NCBI GenBank assembly: GCA_028565715.1
Contig: JAOXYC010051120.1
Location: forward strand, 1 to 14,768
Origin: Phoronis pallida
Lineage: Eukaryota; Phoronida; Phoronidae
DNA length: 14,768 bases
Direction of reading: 5' to 3'
Each line of letters begins with the position of its first letter. Position 1 is the stretch's first letter. The notes beneath the pieces were generated by a model, which was not told the DNA's origin, did no database searches, and saw only the letters and a program-made list of their open reading frames with translations. Positions 1 to 9,200 of this stretch are shown here, piece after piece. The translations under genes and the position numbers were made by a program.

Positions 1-163
1 CTCGTTCTATGATTTTTCAAAATCTCATCCAATAAAAGGTGGTATTACTTCCCATTCATTGTAAGAATCACTTTTAACTCCTCAAAATGTTTACATTGTT
101 CAAATGTCCAGCATGTTATTCACATCGTTCATAAAGTTTACTCCTAGTTAACTTGAGCCTTAC
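1..163 (-). other. Intron toward SET exons (partial)
   Basis: It begins at the GTAAGG donor at 163 and leaves the window. AT-rich; no coding or repeat signal seen. Confidence 0.85.
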
Positions 164-247
164 CTGAAGACGCCCACAGCCTCTCTAGCGTTCTCCTTCA
201 GGTGGCGGAACCTCATTGCCATTGGTAGATCAAGACTTGTAGTCCGT
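164..247 (-). CDS. trx/KMT2A: Exon: start of the n-SET segment, gene continues off the left edge
   Basis: The exon has 84 nt, enters after phase 2 and leaves in phase 2, with acceptor tgatgacttgcag and donor TTCAG|GTAAGG. With the split Arg codon it encodes RRTTSLDLPMAMRFRHLKEN then REAVGVF, a nearly identical match to the KMT2A/B segment RRATS[LM]-[DE]-LPMAMRFRHLKKTSKEAVGVYR. That segment directly precedes the SET domain core (family: SPIHGRGLFC), so the catalytic exons should lie just to the left of this window. This is one of the most reliable family identifications here. Confidence 0.95.
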
Positions 248-3200
248 CTGCAAGTCATCAAAAGCATACTAAATGACACTCAAGACCAGGACAAACTCAC
301 TACTAACAGTTTTATGCTGGAGGTTATTGCCAACAAAACTAGAATTAATTCTATCAAAAAATATTGAGTTGCCTTAATCATCACATCACTTATTTTGCTA
401 TTTGAAAGAAGTTTTTTTATAAACATTTCTTTGACGAAAAATGTCTTTAAAGTGCAGTGATTTTGAGCGTAGAAATTCATAAATGCAACTTGGCAATATA
501 AAATGATCAACTTTTGCCACTTTCAGCTTTAAGCAATGTTGTTATTTGCCTAGCTCACCTTGATGACTTGTGCAAATGATCACTAGTCTTCTCTTGATTC
601 AGTAGTTTAGGTTTGCTACGATAACGTGACATTAAGAAACTGAACATCTCGCATGGTTTCCTCGTCTTGAATGATTCAGATCTTGCACATCCACTAGCAC
701 ACACTTCTGCCTCCTGAGTTGAGAACAACACATTACACAGTAATCAGAGATTTAAAGATGCATAAGCCGTATTGGTGGGCAAAAAAGTAATAAAAATAAA
801 TTGAGGTGAAACATGCCAATTTAGAACTGCATGTACCATACTTGGAATATCCCAAAATTTCTGGCTCCACAAATTATTTTGACTTTTCTAGCCTAAAATA
901 ACTATGGTTGGGGCAACCATAGTTATTTTAGAGAATTTAGACTCAAAAAGTCACTCAGAAACGCATTCAAATTAATTTGTGGAGCCAGAAATTATGAGAT
1001 ATTCTAAGTATGGTGCCTGCAGTTCTAGATAATGCAAGTTTCACTGCAAACTATTTTTATTAACTTTTTGATCACCAATACGGCTTATGCATCTTTAAGA
1101 GGCTTCATGGATTGAGAACAGTATATTACATAGTAATCAGAGATTTTTGAGGCCTTGTGAGTTGAGAACAATTTATTACATGGTGAACTGAGATGTATGA
1201 GGCCTCATGGATTGAGAGCAGTATATTACACAGTAATCAGATATTTATGTGGCCTCATGGGTTGAGAAAAATATATTACACAGTGATCAGAGATTTAAGA
1301 GGCCTCCTGGATTGAGAACAGTATATTACATAGTGATCCGGATATTTATGTTGCCTCATGAGTTACGTTAAGTATTTGCAACTATTTCTGAATGTTCTCT
1401 AGGATGGTCTACAATGCCATCATTATGCTAGAAAAATCAATTTCAGTGAAAAAAAAATTCTTGAAAAAATAATTTTTGACATTTTGATCAAATCTGCAAG
1501 TCATAGCTAAACACATTGGAAAAATATGTTTTTTTCAAATAATTTAAAGATTTGAATTCCAAACAAGAAAATTGCAAAATTCATTTTAAACTGGGATCCC
1601 TATATTAAACATATTTGGCAATTTTCTTGTTTGGAATTCAAATCTTAAAATTATTTGAAAAAAAACAGATTTTTCCAATGTGTTTAGCTATGACTTGTGT
1701 GCCAGTGACATCAAAAATAATTTTTTCAAAAAACAAAAAAATAATTCTATCACTAAAATTGATTTTTCTAGCATAATGATAGCATTGTAGACCATCCATC
1801 CGAGAGATCATTCAGAAATAGTTGCAAATACCTGCAAGTGGAGACTGATCAAAACTCTACGAAGTAGAAAATGAATACAATTCCGTACCTCCACCTTAGG
1901 CTCCATAACATGATGATGGTACTTGAAGCGATAGTTATGACATCTGTTGGCACCATATAACTGCTCAAGTAGATAGACTATAGCATCATGATTCAATCCA
2001 AACATATTGAGACCATTAAACCCAGCATATGATAGAGCTTTCTCTCTGGCGGCCGTCCGACAATCCTGAACTTTATCTGTCACACTCTTCCAGGCATCTG
2101 AACAAATTATTAAATGTTCTTTAATATTTAAAATCAAAAGGCACACTTGTCACTAAGCAATGCAAATCAGTTTTTCCATTATGACTTTTCACTACATTGA
2201 GGAGACTGATGGTCGAGTGGTTAGTGTCTTTGCTTCACACGCCAGCGGCATGGGTTCGAGTCCCGCGGGACACCAGTTAGACTTCTTCCTGGGCATTGTA
2301 CACTGAAGTCTTTCACTCCTCTCAGCTCAGAGGTTTTAGTTGTGAGAGAATGCGAGTGTGAATGGAACCCTGGATGTAATGTTCATGGAACGATTTCCGG
2401 GGTAGGTGATAAACATTTAAGAAAAAAAACTACTAAATTGCAACTCTTTAATTTCAATTAATCCACCAGAAAATATTAACTTTTAAAATAAGCTTAGATT
2501 ATACAAAGTTTTCTGAATGCAATGAAAGATGACTAAAGGTGACTTAAAGTTAACAATAAACTTAAAGAAATATCAAGAGATGATTCCATATGAAGCCTGT
2601 ACCTTGCCATGTGTCTGCTTTAACATAAAATCCGTCCTCACTCCTGATCTCGTACATTAGATACGGACTATTCTTGCGTCGTTCACGTGCCCGCAGACTA
2701 TCATCTTCATCATCAACCAAGGTCGCGGCAGTGACCACCTCTTCCTCGAAGACTGGCTGTGACATCAGCTCCTTCTGGTGGTGGTGCACTATCGGGTGAC
2801 TGTGATCGGACTCTGTTATGGAATAAAAGAATTATATAGGAAAAACAAATTGTCGCCTAAACTACTAAAGAAAAAGTTTTCTCATTGAATGGTTCAGGTT
2901 AGTCTCTCCCACAGCCCTTCCAGCTCTTTCAGAAATCCTTTCATGGAAAAACACTAACCTTGACTGATATATCAAAGTCAAATTCGGAGTTTAAATCGTT
3001 CACAATTCTTGTGAAAACATCGTTGAAAGAAGCCAGTTTATCGACAGCAGATGATTATTTTTCAAATTTCACTCAAATTCCTTCAAAATATACAAAAAAT
3101 TACTGATTTCTATGCTTTTTTCGAGAAATTTATTCATCTACCGACAAGTGGTCGCAATGTCGTCAAGTATGCTAAGTGCACCCTCGTACTGGCCGGATTG

Positions 3201-6200
3201 ACAATAGAGTGATTGCAAATGTCGCCTTGGCAGTGTGTGCAGGATTGGCCTTAAGGCGACATTGGCAGTGAGAGTTAATAACGTAGAAAGCTGTCATAAA
3301 AGATTGAAGTCCAGTTTGATGTTTACCTGGCATGGTCCGGATTGTATCTTTCAGAATCTCTTTACGAGGTGTTCTCTTTATGTATTCTCTTTTCTTCACT
3401 GCGTTCTTTACTTTTGGAGACTTCTTTATTTTAGGTGTCTTCTTGGTGTAGGATCTCACAGGTTTCATGCTGAAGATTTTAAAACAAAATATTGCAAACT
3501 TGACATCAATGAGTAAAATAGCTATACGGTAAATTCTCGCTGTTTTGGGACACCTCAAAATCAAATATTTTGGGAAATTTGACGTTTTGTCCCAAAGTGG
3601 CAGGTATGTTTTCTTTCGGGGTGTCCAAATTTGGCGAAGATAAAAAAATCAGATTTTTCTTATTTGTCCAAATTTGATTTTTGGTCCTTGTACCAATTTT
3701 GCGAGTACCGAAAAATTAATAGTGCAAATAATTTTTGGTGTCCCAAAATGGCTGGTGTCCCAAAGTGACGAGTAGTTTGTATAATTTCTAACAATATGAT
3801 TTCTTTTTTAAAATTTAAGAAACACTGTTTATTCATTGAAGTAAGCCACAGAGGTACATTTGGTTCAAACTTTTGCATACAATTTGCAATGTCTTCAAAC
3901 ATAATTGGGAAAAGGTCCTGATATCAAATGAAATTTATCTCTAAAACAAACAATATTTGTAAATTACCTCTGGTACAGATGGTCTGTAGTATCTTGCACA
4001 TCCAGAGTGTGGTATTCTGGGCGTTCCATGCGGCCATGAACAATTCCATTACTGTCACGCCAGTAGTTTAACTTGGCGGCCTTCGATTTCGAATGCTGCC
4101 GACCTGATGGCGCTTTCCTGCAATGCAAACCAAATGCAATTCTATTTCAAAAGTAAATTTAACAACAGAAAATTAATTCTTACTCAAAAGTAAAAAAACA
4201 ACACAAAATTAAAGAGATATCTATCACGTGCCAAGAGTCTCAGAGCCAAAACAACATAACTAACCTGCTAAAACAAAATCTATAAATAAAATTGAAAACT
4301 ATCCAACTATTGACTTTTGCACAATGCAGAGATGTGTTTCATAGAACTTGGCATTTAAACATTGTATAATTTGTCTTAAGGACTTTTACACCATAATCTA
4401 GAGGAACATATCTTTTTATGACATTCGTGAAAATTGGATATAAAAAAGTCAACAGCAAAATATTTTGAGCTTTTATCAACTTTTGTTATTAAAAGAACAT
4501 CAAATCAACTATTTTACCTTTTCAAAATGGCGGGCCTCTTAGGAGAATGATGAGGTGGCATAGGTTGATGTGGGTTGTGAGTCTGGTGGAACATGGTCTT
4601 CAACTTGTGCTCAATATCTCCGACAGGAAGTGTAGTCAACTGGTGAATCATAGATGGCGACACTGTTATACTCTGGGTATTGGGCTGAATAGATTTGTAT
4701 TGTTGTCTGCTCTGTGCCATGGTGACCACAGCGCCACCTGGTGTACCTCTCCCAGTCAGTAGTGTCTGCGACAGTGTGGGCGCTAATGATATAACAGTAC
4801 CACCACCAGGTGCCGCTTGAGTCAGTATACTCCCGGGGAGTGTGGGACGATGGGTTACAAATGATGATGACTGATTCATAATCACTGGATTAAGAGATGG
4901 ACTCATTTGGAATGTTGATGACGGGCTGATTTGTTGCTGGAAACCACCAAAGTTGTTAGTCTGATTCAGATTCAATGTCATTTGAGGAGTTCCTGGAGGG
5001 AAGATGAGTGGCGATGTCTGTTGTTGAGGGAGGGTCTGTGGCTGCAAAGACCAGCGTGAGTTGTTATCCATAACAATGGATGCGACATGTTGCAGACCGC
5101 CACCTTGCATCATCTGCCGTATATGCTGGCTCCCAACCACGGGTGGTTGTTGACTTGTGGTATTCAAGATGGTGACATTTGATGTTAACATGGCAGACTG
5201 GGCGGGATTAGGAATGAGGCCGGCCTGCACCATCGCCTGTACTTCAGCTGGTGAGAGAATCTTGGTGTTCTGACCAGGTACACTGGGTTTACGCTCAGTG
5301 GGTGGAGATATTATAGACCTTGAAAACTTCTGCACAGGTGCATGTACAATCTGAGGTATTGGTCTTGGTGAAATGTTTTGTGACATATTACCCAATGATG
5401 GAAAAGCGGGAACGGCATTGTTTAACAACTGAACTGAAGTAGGCAACGGTGAAGGAGTCCCTATAACACCCTTGTTTAACCCAGCAATAGTAGGACTGTG
5501 TATTGATTGGTTAGTCATAAACTGTTGCCGTGGTGATTTCACTTGGTCTGCTACATTCTGAAGCAGTGACGAGAATGGTTTAGAGTTGTGTATGTTGTGG
5601 TTGCTCAGAGATTGTGTGGTATGATATAGTGGTGACTGGTTGATGGTCTGTCTGCTCACTGGTGGGGTACTGTGGTGATAGGGTGGTGATTTGAACATCA
5701 TGTCAAGTTTATTAGAGGACACAGTCTTCCCTGTACTATTCTCACGAGTTGACGACTTCACAGTGAGGTCACCAATATTTGCTGTTGTACTGACATTCTT
5801 CATACTATGACTCATTGACGATGGTTTAGCTGAACACTCAGTGGTAGTGAGATTATATACGATTTTACCAGCCGCTGTAGTACTAGGCTTGCCCGTTGAT
5901 GCTACAACACTAGGCTTGCATGTTGTTGTTACGACACTGGGCTGGCATGTTGTTGTTACGACACTGGGCTGGCATGTCGTTGTTACAGTGTCAACCTTCG
6001 GTCTATTAAAATCCGATGTCTTTGGCCTGGCTAGACTTTTACGTTTAGCCTCAATCATTTCATTGGCCATTTTCCTAATATACTCGTCCCTGTTGGTAAC
6101 ATTGGGAGGGATTTTAAACTTGATGGCCGACACACCCTTTTCCTTTTCTAACTGTTCAAACTGTGACTTAGAGATAGTACCAGTGTATTTAACTGACATT

Positions 6201-9200
6201 GTCTTATGAACATTCTCCAGGATATTGTCTCGAGCTGATTCAGTGTTCGGTAATGTTAAATGTTGAGAGCTAGAGACTACATTGTTAACGTGTGCTTCAC
6301 CCATAGAATGCGCATCTCCTGAACTCTGACCCTCAGATGATATCTCATCGGCTTTATTGCCACTGTCATTTATATCAACACTCTTGATATCTGGTGTTTT
6401 ACCATTAGTCAGTTTGATGCTTGAATCAACTGTTGCACCTTCCGACTGTTGAGATTTAGTCCTTTCCTCACTTATCACCCCATCACCACCCTCGTCACCG
6501 GACACATGTAAATCACCACACTCCACTGTTGATTCAGGTTCTTTGTTAACCTGTTGAAATATATCACTGAAGTGACGCACACTTGAACCATCCTCGGTCA
6601 CATTTGAGGAATCAATTGTCACCTTTTCTTTCTCAGCACTTTCATCACCCACAACGACAGGCCGTTTAGGAGGCCGCCCTCTACCCCTTTTAGGCGCAGG
6701 TGTTACCTTACATGTAACATCCTCATTCTTACTGATACTGCTCGATGTTTTCTTCTCTAACTTGTGAGATTCATCACTATCAGTAGAAGTGTGAGATTTC
6801 CTATTCTTCCTCGTCTTGTATGATAACGGTTCATCATCATCACTACTCTCAGACAATGTCTCCTCCTGTACTGTATTCTTTCCTGGTCTTCCACGACCGC
6901 TTCGTTCTTTATTGATCATATTAGATAGCGGTTCTTCATCACTACTCTCTGTTCCTGTAGTCACACTTGGAGGGTTCTTCCTCGGACGTCCTGGCCCCCT
7001 CCGTGGAGTGTCCTCAGTAGGACCCCTCCGTGGAGTGTCATCGGTGGATGTTATTCTAGGTCTACCCCTTCCACGAGCAGAACTGGCTGGAGTTGTTGCT
7101 GGGTTTTCCTAAAAATAAAGATACTGATTAGTTGACTTAACATGATTAAATATATAGCTCTGTGTGGATCATAGTTGTGGTTATAAAAATGTTCACTAAA
7201 CATGATTTATCATACAATGAATAAATTAATTTTTGTCATCTGACTAAGAAAGCCCATTTGGAAGTGCCTAAGCCAGGAGGAGTAACCACAAACTTTTTGT
7301 TGAAAGCATCACCTTTTAACTAGAATTACAGTCACTTCACATAGCTCCTATTAGTACAAGCTGACAGAAGCTCACCACCCAGTTTGATTCTCATATTGAG
7401 AAAGAACATTTCAGACCTAAATTTCACTTGAAAATCTTTATACCGTACCTAATAATTAAATATCACAACAGTAGTGATATATCAATCCTAGCTGAAACTT
7501 TTAATTATTATTTAGATTAAAATTAGGGAAAAAGAATGACATTTTATGTCTCACCTTTTTCGGGGGACTTTTAGGAGATTCAATCACTCCTGGTATTGAA
7601 CGAGAGTTAAAAAACTCTGTATACCCATAATCTCGTGCGCGGCTTGCTCTTCTTGGATACACATGCTTTAGAGTTTCTTCTTCTTCTTCAGATTCCTGGC
7701 TTTCTTCACTACTTGAACTGGCTGAATTGTCACAGGTTTCCGCATGTCGGTCCCGGCTCTGTAAAGTACGATACTCCTTCTTGCATGAAGGGCACTTGAA
7801 TCCTCCTACAATATAGACATTGCTAAACAATAACTACAGCAAAAGATCTTAATATTACAACTAAAACACAGTTAAATTGTAATGTAGAAGCAATATTGAT
7901 TGTACAACAGATCTTGCATATACCAGACCAGTCAAAAGCATATTGAGTATTATTTAAGTAATATCTTTTACATCTTTTCTGTACTTGAGAGCAGTCAGGT
8001 TTAAGTCAGTATAAAAGGCTGGTATGTATGAAGTTTAGTGTACGTTGAAGTCACAAAAATAATAATAAAATCTCTCCAACCTAACATGCTTCACAGCCAT
8101 GTCACACATTAAGGTTTTTATATTTGAAAACTTGCTAGATTTACCTTCTTCCCCATCTTTACATTGCTTGCTGTTCCCTTAAAAAAGAATTCAAATTTAC
8201 AATTAATCATCAAACCAACATCCTTCTCAGGGTCATCATAATTTCAACTCTTGATCAATTGTGCAAAGTGTAAAATAGTAAACCAAAAGAACGGCAACCA
8301 CACATTCTCATTCAACAATGAAAAAAAAATGCCTTAACGATTTTAGTGCAGAGACAAATCACACATTGAAACATAGAATTTTGTTCAATCATCAGACAGT
8401 AATGTAGCAGACAAAATAACAATGTTGCCTACAGACCTGTACTTTCAACTCTCCTACCAAGGTTCACCACTGCTTTCAGACCTGAACAATAAAAATAAAA
8501 CATAAAATCTTAAACTAGCACCTTTCAAACAGTAAAAAAAGAAAGTACGAATTTGAGTTAGAAAGATTTATTTATGGTTAACTGACTTTAGCAACAGTCT
8601 ACCTAATCTAGGACTTCATCAGTGGTACCACTTTCAGAAAACAGTCCTCAACTATTTCAAACCAGATATAATGTCACATTCTAGAACAATTCTTTTGTTT
8701 GGTTGAAAAGACACATACGATAATCAAAATACTCACAATAATAATAAAACTCACCCTGATCAGCTAGTCTTTGTATTGTTCTTCGTAGAGGGTAGGTTTT
8801 GAGGGGTGATTTATCCTGCTCCCCCTTTCCAGGAGATGTAGACTCTTCCTTGTCTGAATCATCCTGCTCACCCTTTCCAGGAGCTGTAGACTCTTCTTTG
8901 TCTGAATCATCCTGCTCCCCCTTACCAGGTGATGTAGACTCTTCTTTGTCTGAATCATTCTTGGTCAAAGATTCCTCACTGGTTCGTAATGTTGACTCAT
9001 CCTGAGCAGTGCCGTCAGTCTTCATCATATCTGAGTGTTTAACATCACCTGTATCTTCACTCATGTCAGCTGACTGAACTGAATTATTCACACTATCAAC
9101 CTTGTCCTTTTGAGGGGTTTCAGAGTCAACCTTTTGTTCCTCGTCTTTTTTAATAGTTTCAGCATCAAGTCGTTTCTGCTTCATCAACTGAGCCTTGCGC

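Larger units (their letters stand above)
714..1888 (-). other. Intron between the FYRC and Win exons, filled by repeats
   Basis: This 1,175-bp intron consists almost wholly of the 50-bp repeat array, the TTAA fold-back element and the 460-bp inverted repeat. No coding sequence seen. Confidence 0.88.
7806..8754 (-). other. Phase 1 intron region holding two candidate small exons
   Basis: The 949 bp between the giant linker exon and the zinc-finger exon are AT-rich. They contain the candidate exons 8437-8481 and 8145-8177, listed separately. No mobile element recognised. Confidence 0.8.

Noticed and set aside
280-510. Small hydrophobic protein on the minus strand
   Set aside because: AT-driven frame inside an intron between two confident exons; no start context or conserved feature.
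2201-2275. Functional tRNA gene
   Set aside because: A and B boxes are perfect but the acceptor and anticodon stems do not form properly, and a SINE body with A-tail follows.
2900-2916. 17-bp match tagtctctcccacagcc shared with 14327-14343
   Set aside because: Flanks on both sides do not align, so it is too short to call a repeat; chance or a tiny relic.
3470-3564. Upstream extension of the basic linker exon (open frame reaching 3564)
   Set aside because: A good acceptor at 3470 matches the phase of the preceding exon. The extension runs into the TA-flanked element.
5841-6209. 122-codon open frame on the plus strand
   Set aside because: It lies antisense within the AT-hook exon and over the 27-bp repeat. 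Its composition follows the reverse complement of a real coding repeat, with no domain.
8590-8640. Another possible small exon in the phase 1 intron
   Set aside because: The frame required by the neighbours meets a stop codon and the splice sites are weak.
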